Source: Glebionis coronaria
Taxonomy: Eukaryota > Streptophyta > Magnoliopsida > Asterales > Asteraceae
Length of the DNA stretch: 64,000 nt
Assembly: GCA_025667525.1 (NCBI GenBank)
Contig: CM046882.1
Coordinates: 545,240,630-545,304,629 of the forward strand
Direction of reading: 5' to 3'
Shown: piece after piece, positions 47,616 through 57,736 of the stretch
Layout: the number at the start of each line of letters is the position of its first letter
Numbering within the stretch: the first letter of the stretch is position 1
The notes under the pieces: generated by a model
Told to the model about the DNA's origin: nothing
The model's input: the letters and a program-made list of their open reading frames with translations, nothing else
The model's database searches: none
Position numbers and translations under genes: made by a program

Positions 47616-48874
47616 GAAAAATTCTATAACTAGGATTGGTTTTGAAAAGTGTTCTAAAACTAGGATAATTTTCTTTCTTCATTCTAAAACTAGGATGATT
47701 TTACTTTTTTATTCTTATTCTAGGATTTTGTTGCATGTTATTTAGATACAATATAATTTTACACAACAGTTTGGCTTTCTTTTGTTAAAAACAAGTACCG
47801 TTGTAAATACATAATTCAGCAATAATGTTATGTTTACACTTGTTGAACGTATTGATATATCTTAATTTTGATCAGCAGATAAACTGTTGGCCCTATTCAC
47901 GGGTCTTTAATCAACAATATACCAAAACTATAAACTTGGATTAAAATTTAAGTTTTTACGATCTAAGAATCTCTCATCATCATTATCATTTGTTTTTACA
48001 AATGCCAATCTATTTATACAACTGAAAGGGTGCGAGAAAGGCTGTGTTGGTTGGTTAACCGTTGAATAAATACACAATTGAAAGGGTGCGAACTAAACAT
48101 TTACATGTCATTAGGTGTTCGATGTTCATTCATTTAGTTAAATGCTCAACTCCACGGTTTAATGTGGCAAGACGAGTTAAATAAATACAAAAATTGCTTC
48201 GTTTTAGTTAACTCAACAAATAAACTGACGTATTAATGAAAAACCGAACCAGATTTGTCTTGTTTTTGCCGGCGTTTCGGTTTTCTCCCTTTGAATCAGT
48301 GAACCGGCCCTGCTCGGGCCCTTTTCCCGGTTGAACTGGCAGGTTTGGTCCGATTTTCAAAACCAATTAAACCATCTACACTCACGTCCGATGCCAAAAC
48401 GTTTGTTTCGTTTTTTTTAGAACGACAATTTTTACAACTCATACCAAATATCTCACAATTACTATCTCACATGTCTCCATCGAGACTTGATCCCATAACC
48501 TTAAGGTTAGAGGGCAACTCACATACTGCTAGATCAAGAGGCCTTTGGTCAAACGTTTGTTTCATTAGTTTTCCATATGTGTCACGTTATACCAAACCAT
48601 GACTATCAGTTTTGTTCCCATCCTTACCCACATTCCAAACACGCTAAAAGTGAATGTTAAATTTGAGAAAGATGAATGGTTGTAAACAAATAAAACCAAA
48701 AACGAAGAAATGGGGTATGAAAAAAGAGATGAATGGTTGGGTTCGTAAGAAAAAATGCAAATATCTTGCATTTAAAAATAGAAAAGCTACTAATCCTATA
48801 ATTAGAATAAGAAAAAGAAGTCATCCTAGATTTAGAATAGTTTTTCAAAATCATCCTACTTCTAGAATTTATTC
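47616..48874 (+). repeat. Left arm, itself an inverted-repeat unit
   Basis: 1259 bp. Its outer 100 bp hold four TTCTAAAACTAGGAT-type repeats, and its inner 90 bp (about 48790-48874) hold the same motif inverted, ending GAATTTATTC. So each arm has its own short terminal inverted repeats. A tRNA-like stretch with AAGGTTATGGGATCAAGTC (minus strand) is at about 48480-48530. Identity with the other arm goes 25 bp further, to 48899. Confidence 0.85.
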
Positions 48875-50633
48875 AGCCAGTCATACACAACATATTTAAT
48901 TTATATTTAATTAATTATCATATAAATTTCCTTTTCTATTGTTCACGCTACAGAGAGAAATAAAGGTGAGGTGTCATGCTCTCAAAACCACACGATCTGA
49001 CCAAAAGCAATCTAGGCCACATAAATTCATGCAAAATATTCGGTGAGGATAAGTACAAATGTGAAAATGACTTGGCTTATATCTACTTTTAACAAACTTG
49101 CAGAAATTATGGGTACTTCACTTGGTCAACCACTATCAGTATATAAGTTAGTATATCCATTGTTTTACTCATCCACATATAACCCTAAACCCCTAAGTAT
49201 AATCGTCCAACTTAAAAAACATGGCAAAAAAAGCTGGGCGTTTGTTTAAGACGACATGTTTCATTTGAGGGAGTATTATTGTTTTCGCCTTCTGAATTCG
49301 ATGAAAGTAAAACATTGCATAAAGTTAGGTGTTTCTTTCATACATTTTGCCTTGATGTTTATACCATTATTCTCGATCATGGTCTAGGTACTGATTTATT
49401 CTCCTTATTTCCTTCGATTCTACTTATATGTTGTGAAAGTTACATTCAGTTTTTCTTACCTTTTCAGGCACTACCTCGACCTTGGTTCACCTATGGCGAT
49501 GAAACAATGCAAACATGATGAACCTGCTGCTGCCCCGACGACATTGTTGGTGCTGATGTGCCGAAGGAAAGGGTTAAGATAATAAACATACCCGACAAAA
49601 TAACTGGTAAAGAAGGTTGTATCAAATAATTGACGAGGTTGAAGATAATTAAGACATTTATGGACATGTTTGAGTTCTTATAAATGTAAATCCTATATCA
49701 ACTGTTATGGTATTTTTGGTATTGCTTTTTTATTGTTTCTTTCCGGTTTTAGTTTGTTTGTAACCAAAATGCAAACGAAAGCATTTGTTTTTTCTAACTG
49801 TTAAAATGAAACTACTATTTGTTCAAAGTTTAAGATTTTCATGTTCACATTTGTCTGCCAAAAATATAAATAGTGTTAGTCTAACAAAAATAAAATGTGT
49901 TAATTATCCATTTACTTGATTAGTTTGTTTAAAGATTCAAGTTGTATTACTATTGCATGTTTGAAATTGTTTCTAAATGCACATCAGCAAATCAACAACA
50001 ATTTTTGGTTTTGAAGTCACTATATTTAGAATGTTAAAAAATTGTACAATAGCATTTTGTAATCATACAACCACAAAGGGATTGTTAGACTAAAGTTGAA
50101 AGGAGAGCCATCACATTCAGTGTTAAGACAAAAGGTTGTGAGTTCACTGTGTCATCACCTTGATGGCATAGCATGACAAAAGGATTCTTAGACTGAACTC
50201 TAATGTAACAATGTTTTAACTTTAATTTTGTTTTAAATAAATTTTTACCCGTTTCATCATATCCACCTATTTGGTCCATTTTTAAGCGAACCGTTGAATT
50301 TTAGGCATAGTGCAAATCAATCTAGATTTTTTCTTTGAACAACAAATCAATCTATGTTGGTCACAATGGTCTGGTCATGGGATAGATCAAAAAGGGCCAT
50401 TTCTCACTATTAAAACTTTTTATTTAATGATTTATTAACTAATGGCGATAAATTAATTAGTAGTGTTAAAGTTATTTAGTTAGACTTAAACACATTTTTG
50501 TTAAAGATTTATATGTCCACTTTGTTAAATTATGATGTTTGTATTTTTGTAAAAAAATAATATATGTTGATATATAATATATATGTTGTTTAAACTAAAA
50601 GTTATCGTAAAGAAGCTATTTCATTTTTTGTGT

Positions 50634-50665
50634 GTGACTCGTGCAACGCACGGGTATTACACTAG
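50634..50665 (+). mobile_element. Helitron-like 3' terminus
   Basis: Hairpin CGTGCAACGCACG, nine-base spacer, then CTAG followed by T: the Helitron 3' signature and target preference. It sits exactly at the inner edge of the right arm's shared sequence. The 5' TC end was not located with confidence. Confidence 0.6.
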
Positions 50666-50690
50666 TTAAATATGTTGTGTATGACTGGCT

Positions 50691-51950
50691 GAATAAATTC
50701 TAGAAGTAGGATGATTTTGAAAAACTATTCTAAATCTAGGATGACTTCTTTTTCTTATTCTAATTATAGGATTAGTAGCTTTTCTATTTTTAAATGCAAG
50801 ATATTTGCATTTTTTCTTACGAACCCAACCATTCATCTCTTTTTTCATACCCCATTTCTTCGTTTTTGGTTTTATTTGTTTACAACCATTCATCTTTCTC
50901 AAATTTAACATTCACTTTTAGCGTGTTTGGAATGTGGGTAAGGATGGGAACAAAATTGATAGTCATGGTTTGGTATAACGTGACACATATGGAAAACTAA
51001 TGAAACAAACGTTTGACCAAAGGCCTCTTGATCTAGCAGTATGTGAGTTGTCCTCTAACCTTAAGGTTATGGGATCAAGTCTCGATAAAGACATGTGAGA
51101 TAGTAATTGTGAGATATTTGGTATGAGTTGTAAAAATTGTCGTTCTAAAAAAAACGAAACAAACGTTTTGGCATCGGACGTGAGTGTAGATGGTTTAATT
51201 GGTTTTGAAAATCGGACCAAACCTGCCAGTTCAACCGGGAAAAGGGCCCGAGCAGGGCCGGTTCACTGATTCAAAGGGAGAAAACCGAAACGCCGGCAAA
51301 AACAAGACAAATCTGGTTCGGTTTTTCATTAATACGTCAGTTTATTTGTTGAGTTAACTAAAACGAAGCAATTTTTGTATTTATTTAACTCGTCTTGCCA
51401 CATTAAACCGTGGAGTTGAGCATTTAACCGAATGAATGAACATCGAACACCTAATGACATGTAAATGTTTAGTTCGCACCCTTTCAATTGTGTATTTATT
51501 CAACGGTTAACCAACCAACACAGCCTTTCTCGCACCCTTTCAGTTGTATAAATAGATTGGCATTTGTAAAAACAAATGATAATGATGATGAGAGATTCTT
51601 AGATCGTAAAAACTTAAATTTTAATCCAAGTTTATAGTTTTGGTATATTGTTGATTAAAGACCCGTGAATAGGGCCAACAGTTTATCTGCTGATCAAAAT
51701 TAAGATATATCAATACGTTCAACAAGTGTAAACATAACATTATTGCTGAATTATGTATTTACAACGGTACTTGTTTTTAACAAAAGAAAGCCAAACTGTT
51801 TTGTAAAATTATATTGTATCTAAATAACATGCAACAAAATCCTAGAATAAGAATAAAAAAGTAAAATCATCCTAGTTTTAGAATGAAGAAAGAAAATTAT
51901 CCTAGTTTTAGAACACTTTTCAAAACCAATCCTAGTTATAGAATTTTTTC
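50691..51950 (-). repeat. Right arm (inverted copy of 47616-48874)
   Basis: 1260 bp, differs from the left arm at only a few positions by eye (e.g. TCTTTATCGAG here inverted against TCTCCATCGAG). Confidence 0.9.
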
Positions 51951-52161
51951 ACCACGCAGGGCTAGATCGAGCTGGTACTACAATATACTGAAAAAAAGGC
52001 TAATCCATGATGCATGCATGCACGAACTAGAGCTAACTTGATAAATTAAGTACACTTAACCTTAGATCGAGTTTTAGAATAATCATATTGGAAACAAAAG
52101 TTAGAACTTTAAGAGTAACATGATAACGTTAAAATAGGAAGTTGACGAGTTAATGTGTTAC

Positions 52162-52260
52162 CTTATAAAAAGAAAAAAAGAAGAATGAGGAATGGTGATC
52201 GAGCCACTTATGGTCTTTTTTTCTTTGTTTCTCGGACTACGTCTACGTGTATATATAGAG
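52162..52260 (-). promoter_or_regulatory. Inferred promoter and non-coding first exon of the C2 gene
   Basis: Minus-strand TATATATA at about 52249-52257, then a C/T-rich leader (CTTCTTTTTTTCTTTTTATAAG) up to the donor at 52161. Conserved in copy A at about 12223-12315. Not experimentally supported. Confidence 0.45.
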
Positions 52261-52630
52261 ATAGAACTCTGGATACAAATCCTATTAACAGTCATATACG
52301 TATATGCTAACAGTTCTAACCTGATACAAACAAAAGCTTTCTTATTGGGCTTTAAAAGAAGCCTTATAGAAAGCCCATTGGTCGTTTTAACACTTTTTAT
52401 TTGACAAATTTACCCCAAGTACAATTGTAAAACAAGGTCTAAAATGCCTACCGCACATTACATCATAGATTACATCTGAACCAACATGCTAATGAGACGA
52501 GATTACTCATACTTTATGCAACTCGTGGAGCCGTAAGTTTGAGGAACTGATTGAGCACGAAGACAACTTAAGGGGCTGGCCGATGAGGCAAAGTTTTTAA
52601 GAATATGTGATGAAAAAGGTAAAAAATAAA

Positions 52631-52703
52631 TTTTGTTGCCGGGACTTGAACCCGGGTCTCTCAGGTGAGAGCCGAGTATCCTAACAAACTAGACAACAAC
52701 GGA
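52631..52703 (-). tRNA. tRNA-Glu(CUC), damaged (copy B)
   Basis: Better preserved than copy A: 5' arm TCCGTTG and T-arm GGGTTCAAGTCCC are normal, anticodon CUC. The 3' acceptor strand still reads CAACAAA, giving C-A mismatches at pairs 2 and 3. Since both copies share this, the damage predates the duplication. Probably not aminoacylated. Confidence 0.75.
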
Positions 52704-53434
52704 TGTTTATGCTTGTTACGACCAATAACGGAACTTGAATATTTATTTTGAGAGGGCCGAACTATTTTAAATAGAACAAAATAAAAAAGTGGAATACAGC
52801 TTTAAGACGGAATTAGTAATATTTACACTACTCGTCACAAATTTTGGAGAGGCCGAGGCCCTTCCCGGTCTCCATGAAGTTCCGTCCTTGGTTACGACTC
52901 ATGAAAAGTAATGTTCAAGTAACTTGAAGACATGACTTAGAACTTTATAAGTCACTGCCAGATTCATCACCTCAAATGGTGCAATTTTGGCTTAGCCGAG
53001 TTGTTTTCAAATGCTGCAAAGCATCTTACTTGTTAAAAAAAGTAGTAATACTTCGAACTTTACAAGTTAGCTTAAAATGTTATGAAAATTCAGTCATCTC
53101 CCTAAGAAGAAAAGGATGTTGTAAAGCAGAATGGAATGTGAGTTTCGATTTGAGGAGAGACATTAGAAAGCGATAGCATAATGAAATCACTGTTGCAAAT
53201 TTCTTACGAATACATACAGTTTTGAGTTAAAAGGCCTATTTTAAAGTTATTGCCAAGGACCTTCAAGTACCACGGGACGACTTTGATCAAAGAGATGAGA
53301 CTTCATACTGACAACTAAAGCATGAATGCTGCAAAAATATCAAAATCCATGACAAGGTCAATGTATGTTAGATAACCAAAAAAATCGTATATTGACAAAA
53401 AAAAGGACTCGTCTTGTGAGCTAAATTTTCTAAA
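52704..53434. other. Duplicated intergenic block, copy B
   Basis: Counterpart of 20122-20853; same 66-codon frame at 52976-53176, no recognised gene. Confidence 0.35.
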
Positions 53435-53886
53435 CATGATCGGATTGACTTTGAGTTCCTAGGGAACTTGGCAGGCGAACCTTACACTGTGCAGACAAAC
53501 ATATCACCCAAGGTCAAGGTAACCGAGAGCAGCAATTTCAACTATGGTTTGACCCAACAGCAACAGATTACTATAACTACACCATTCATTTGAATCCTAC
53601 TGAACTTGTGTAATTGAACCAATTCAAAGCACCATTTTTCTACATAATAAACAGTTCTTAGTCATTGCCTATTGTATTGCAGATGTTATGTTGATAGTAT
53701 TCCAATCCAAACCAACAAGGGATGCGAGTCTACTCTAGTTTATGGAATGCCAATAACTGGGCTACAAGAGGTGGTTTAGTCAAAATCGACTGGGTTGATG
53801 CGCCTTTTGTGGCTTACTACCCTGGGTTCAGTGCTAGAGCTTGTAAGCGGAACGACCTATTAGTATTAGCGTGCCATTCCATCTAA
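53435..53886 (+). pseudogene. XTH relic, copy B
   Basis: Same structure as 20854-21345. The active-site motif reads [11 protein letters not shown]: the catalytic glutamate is again arginine, but the aspartate is kept, so the E-to-R change predates the duplication and D-to-N occurred only in copy A. Exon 3 (from about 53683) has lost about 40 bp between ATTCCAATCC and AAACCAACAAGG, breaking the frame that copy A keeps open. It ends at the same TAA (53884-53886). Confidence 0.9.
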
Positions 53887-54624
53887 AGCCAACTTGTGGA
53901 CATCTAATGTTTACAAATTACAAGCAACTGACAATGAGTCAACAAGGTCAGCTCAAATGCATACGAGATAACCACATGATCTACAACTTTTATATAGATT
54001 TCAAGCGTTTTAAGGGACAGATGGCACCTGAATGTTCTAAGCCACAATACTGCATGAAATCATTGAAGATCAATTCTTTTACGGAAATCTAAGTATTTTG
54101 TTTCAAAGTTATTAATAAATTTGTGTTTGTTCATAGAATGGTAAAAATGTTCTATTGTGTAATCCAGTGCCTCGTATTCTAGTTTCCATCAGCTACATTG
54201 TACACTAAGATCATTCTGAAACAATAGGTAGCTCTTTGTCCGCTATTATTCTAACTGATGCATGACAAGTTATCCATGGTCAAATGCGATATCAGAATAA
54301 CCATTGATCCGTTAATGTTTCTTAAAAGATCAACAAATATAGCAAGACTACATTACCACATTGTTATATCAAAATGATTTTCACTGGATACGTAATGCCA
54401 AATGAACAATGTTTCCTCGATCTACAAATATGGGGTATGAAAATTCTCTAATAGCTATGTGCTTGATGACCTGTTTTATTTTTATTTTATTTTCATTTTT
54501 TATAAACATCTTCTGTTCCTATGTTATCTGTTAATAGGCACAACATAATGGTCTTTTATGATAGGAATTTGATCATGTGTTTTATAACTTGAGTATAGGC
54601 ATTTCTTTTATCGTATTCATTGAT
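53887..54624. other. Duplicated intergenic block, copy B
   Basis: Counterpart of 21346-22093, no gene recognised. Confidence 0.4.
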
Positions 54625-54632
54625 CCCATAAT

Positions 54633-54839
54633 CAGGGACGGAAGCAAGACACAAGCAAGACACAAAACGACCAGGTGCATTTGCAATAAACTAAATAATA
54701 TTACAAACACAAATTTTAGGACGAGGTGCATTTAGCACAAATCATACAAAAATCGAATTTTTTTAACAGATTTAACACTATGCAACAAAAATCTATGGGT
54801 GTCCCGGGAACCCGCGGGACCCACCCTGGTTTCGTCCTG
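54633..54839. mobile_element. hAT-type MITE
   Basis: 207 bp between an 8-bp duplication CCCATAAT (54625-54632 and 54840-54847). Ends CAGGGACGGAAGC and GGTTTCGTCCTG are imperfect inverted repeats typical of hAT. The empty site is in copy A at 22094-22101. No coding capacity; includes a GGGACCCACC-rich stretch near its right end. Confidence 0.92.
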
Positions 54840-55004
54840 CCCATAATTGTATGTCAACTCCAGTATACAATTTAGTATATTTACTTGTCTATAACCCATT
54901 GTTGCAACAGTATACAGCAGAAAGACAAATTCATTTGCATCAGTATGGACAAAATGCTCAAGGGCCCAGTTACTTGTGAATGGGTCGACACGGAAAGATT
55001 CCAT
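54840..55004 (-). pseudogene. Unrecognised exon-like frame, copy B, broken by the hAT MITE
   Basis: Counterpart of 22007-22258, beginning MESFRVDPFTSNWALEHF. After about 55 codons the reading frame runs into the MITE. Function unknown. Confidence 0.35.
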
Positions 55005-55350
55005 CTATAACTGGCCAACGTCTAGCAGGATTAAAAATACAGAAGATTGTGATGATACTGTACAGTCATCCTGATCTTATTTTACAGTTAATCTCAGAGA
55101 TCATTGGGTTCTCATAAGCAACAAGAGATTGTTTCTGTTAATAGCCTACTCGAAATAGGGGTATGCGGTGAGCAAGAGGGGGAAAATCGTGGCTTTTCAA
55201 GTAGCCAATAATCTCGATTCTGCATGAGGAAATCTAATTTATTATGAATTCACAAGAACTTAATGATGTTTTGTATTTATGTTTGTTATAAAAAGAGAGT
55301 TGAGAATGAAATAAGGGAAAAGGCTTCAGAAGTGCATATTGAGGTTTCTT

Positions 55351-55404
55351 GTCCCATGTCGCAGGCTTAGCTAAAGTGTGTGGGGGCATAGAGGTGTATA
55401 AAAG
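55351..55404 (+). promoter_or_regulatory. U4 promoter, copy B, with altered USE
   Basis: The element reads GTCCCATGTCG (55351-55361), two bases off the RTCCCACATCG consensus kept in copy A. TATAAAAG at 55397-55404, spacing 35 bp. Expression may be reduced (inference). Confidence 0.82.
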
Positions 55405-55428
55405 AAGATGTTGGGCCAAGGTATAAGC

Positions 55429-55585
55429 ATCTTTGCGCTTGGGGCAATGACACAGCTAATGAGGTAATAACCGAGGCGTGTCAATTGCTGGTTGAAAACT
55501 ATTTTCAAACCCCCTCCTAGGCCTCGTGTTACCCTTGGCCTTCGAGAATTTCTGGAAGGGCTCCCTTTTTAAGGGTAAAGCCCTA
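55429..55585 (+). ncRNA. U4: U4 spliceosomal snRNA gene, copy B
   Basis: Same 157-nt layout as 22828-22984, with few substitutions (CTATTTTCAAACC, GCCTCGTGTTACCC, TTCGAGAATTT). The first 75 nt, including the U6-pairing part, are the same in both. The Sm site AATTTCTGG and terminal hairpin GGGCTCCC..GGGTAAAGCCC are kept, the latter with compensating change, which suggests that the structure is or was under selection. 3' box CAATCTCTAGTTAAA at 55586-55600. Confidence 0.92.
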
Positions 55586-55600
55586 CAATCTCTAGTTAAA
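55586..55600 (+). terminator. U4 3' box, copy B
   Basis: CAATCTCTAGTTAAA, same as in copy A. Confidence 0.8.
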
Positions 55601-55797
55601 GTTTGATAAACTACACTGTGAGTTTGCCTTCGTAGCTTTTTGCTCAGGTCAAAACCGAGTTAGTTTCTGGTGTCATCAGGCTAACATCGAGGAGACACTT
55701 ATAATGGTCTTGATCTTGGAAAAAAGTGAGGAAGTTTCAGTTGAGTTGCTCAAACCACTGCTGGCTTGTGTCAAAAAACATAGTGAAGTTTGCGATT

Positions 55798-57054
55798 GCA
55801 TTAAAATGGGTTGAACTGTTGAGGGCATTAAAGTGAACTATTGTCTTTACCCTTAACACGAGCTTGTGACTCAAGTGAGGGCATTAAAGTGGGTTGAACT
55901 GAGATGGAGCCAATCTTGGTTGGGTCAAGTTCAAAAACAGACGTACAAGTTCAACATGGCCATGATTTGGTCAAACTCTCAATCATTAGATTAGGAGTCT
56001 AAGAACAAAACTAGCTTTGAGAATCTCACGTCTTAGTAGTGCCTCGTTGGGCATTAAGCATGGATCCAACCGTATTTAAGTGAAAGAGATCTTGAATGAC
56101 TTATTTCTTAAGTTTTACCTCTTATAAGTTAGCTGCAAGAGGATGAGTATCTCTTTTTCTTTTAGCAATGTCTCTGGACCTGATTCGCCGAATTGAATAA
56201 TACCAACTCGGTTAAATAGTCTACAATTGCACTATAAAACCCGAAAATTAACCAAAGCTACATATGTTACGTTTTCTGTTAGGCACATATACATTCTAGG
56301 CCATCTAGAACACAATTTTCATTGAGCTGGGTAACACGAACTTGTTACTCAAATTGGTTAGACTGTGATGGAGCCAGGTTTGGTTGGGTCAAGTCGTTTT
56401 TGCGAGAGAGTTTGGACCATAGCTCCTAAGCGACGGCTTGGGCTTCCTGGTTCTTAAGAGTAGATGGTTAGGCCTCGGGCTAGTCTCACAGAGTGGCAGG
56501 ATACAATGGTATCATCGCTCTCGTCAGTGGAAGGACAACAACAACATGCACCCTTGGCTCAAATATCCATGTTGTTTTGTGTATATATAGTAACTAGAGT
56601 AAGTTCGTAGAGGTAGTCACCATCTTCAACATTCTTGAATACAATACCGCCGTTAACATTTTGCCAAATAAACAATAGTATCAACAATTCTATAAGTCAA
56701 GTCCTTAATGTAGTGTTGCGGCATAAGTAGTGACAGGTCTAAGTGCATGCCCGGCAAAAACTTGTTAAATAGTCACAGCACAAACTCAAACAAAACTCTA
56801 TCAAAAAGGTAACGTGGCCACACAAAGAGTGGTAGTACTCGGACTAATAAACAACTTGATCACCTGACCTTGCGTTTCACAGAAGAACTACAAGAATAAG
56901 AAGTACTCCAAAGTCGTATGCTACATATAGTTGATACTATTGTTTATTTAGAGCAGGGTTAAGATTGAATAGGTGGCAGCACAAGGTAGTGGTCTCGGTG
57001 CGTGTTTGATAAATAAGTACTCCAAAGTTGTATATATATGAAAAATGATGTTTG
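55798..57054. other. Intergenic between U4 and U3
   Basis: No gene. GGGCATTAAAGTG repeats near 55820-55880; AAGTACTCCAAAGT occurs twice (about 56910 and 57017). 56600-56730 is related to 2930-3080. Confidence 0.4.
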
Positions 57055-57096
57055 ATCCCACATCGCTGGAAAGTAAAAATGAAAAGCAGTTTATAA
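57055..57096 (+). promoter_or_regulatory. U3 promoter (USE + TATA, Pol III spacing)
   Basis: ATCCCACATCG at 57055-57065 and TTATAAA from 57090, 24 bp apart: the three-turn spacing of plant Pol III genes (U3, U6), in contrast to 33-35 bp for U1, U2 and U4 in this window. Confidence 0.88.
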
Positions 57097-57119
57097 AGAG
57101 CATAAGCAAACAAGCAGTC

Positions 57120-57357
57120 ACGACCTTACTTGAACAGGATCTGTTCTATAGGCTCGTACCTCTGTATTCTTAATTCCTCAAGAGACAGAAATCCACCCAT
57201 GAACTTGTGACCAGAGCCTGATTAACAGTCTTATGGTCTCGGCCATGGCTCAGTAGAGGATCGTTGTTTTTGGCATGGTCACATGGTTGTGGCTCAGTAG
57301 AGGATCGTTGCCATCTCATCTTGATGGGTTTTGGCATGGTCACATGGTTGTCTGACA
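57120..57357 (+). ncRNA. U3: U3 small nucleolar RNA gene with internal duplication
   Basis: U3 guides early cleavage of pre-rRNA in the nucleolus. The 5' domain ACGACCTTACTTGAACAGG, then ATCTGTTCTATAGG and CTCGTACCTCTG, is the conserved plant U3 start with boxes A' and A. A GTCTGA box D lies at 57350-57355, near the end, before CAGAC and a T8 run at about 57371. Inside, GGCTCAGTAGAGGATCGTTG occurs at 57247 and 57291 and TGGCATGGTCACATGGTTGT at about 57271 and 57332: a tandem partial duplication (offset 44 nt) whose first unit has lost about 20 nt. The junction has TTTTT at 57266-57270, which could terminate Pol III early. Functional status uncertain. Confidence 0.85.
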
Positions 57358-57370
57358 GACAAATTTACCC

Positions 57371-57378
57371 TTTTTTTT
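57371..57378 (+). terminator. Pol III T-run after U3
   Basis: Eight T directly downstream of the box D end, a standard Pol III stop. Confidence 0.7.
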
Positions 57379-57736
57379 ATGTTTCTCGTTTGCTTCTGAT
57401 TCTTACTGTGTTGGTTTGTTAGGTGTAAATGAAACAATGGAGTTGTATGGATATTTGTGAGTAACTTGGAGATGAAATACGCGATTCACTTGCTTCTCAA
57501 ACAAAATTCGAAGGTAAAACAGCTCACTTGTCAAGGGATTTCGACCAAAAACCATATTAATGAACGCGCAACAAAGAGGGAGAGTCAGACAACAAGTAAT
57601 ATAGATTTAGATTTTGAACATCACTTTTGATCTTAGGCTAAGATTTGAACTTAATTTGAACCATTTATCCCATTTGAGTACAAGTAAAGCTTATAATATT
57701 TCTTCGTCTTCATGTCTTTCATGCATCCTTAACTAG
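57379..57736. other. Intergenic, no gene recognised
   Basis: Ordinary A/T-rich sequence between U3 and the U6 fragment; no USE or TATA for U6 found. Confidence 0.45.

Larger units (their letters stand above)
47616..51950. mobile_element. Mutator-like composite element with long inverted arms
   Basis: 4335 bp flanked by the 10-bp duplication ACCACGCAGG (47606-47615 and 51951-51960). Copy A shows the empty site with one ACCACGCAGG (about 12013-12022). Ends GAAAAATTCTATAACTAGG and its inverse are the start of 1.26-kb inverted arms. The TSD length and G/A-rich ends fit Mutator-like elements. The middle (48900-50665) has no transposase and holds a Helitron-like end. Open frames repeated in both arms (e.g. 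48565-48771 and 50794-51000) are arm sequence, not genes. Confidence 0.9.
47447..52161 (-). other. Inferred 5' UTR intron of the C2 gene, containing the Mutator-like element
   Basis: Minus strand: donor ATAAG|GTAACA at 52161/52162 and acceptor TTTAACAG|ATATCG at 47447/47446, just 15 bp before the ATG. In copy A the same signals enclose only about 365 bp, a normal plant intron. Here the element makes it about 4.7 kb. Inference from splice signals only. Confidence 0.5.
46984..55797 (+). repeat. Segmental duplication, copy B
   Basis: Direct copy of 11391-23213. It carries its own two insertions (Mutator-like 47616-51950, hAT 54633-54839), lacks the CACTA element, and has small deletions (about 40 bp in XTH exon 3; about 140 bp upstream of U4). 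It keeps the full C2 gene end that copy A lost. Confidence 0.93.

Noticed and set aside
48565..48899. Open frames repeated perfectly in both arms of the Mutator-like element
   Set aside because: Present because the arms are identical inverted copies; no known domain, A/T-driven composition, overlapping frames on both strands.
50400..50430. TCACTATTAAAAC as the Helitron 5' end
   Set aside because: Preceding base is T rather than the expected A, and no second copy to confirm it.
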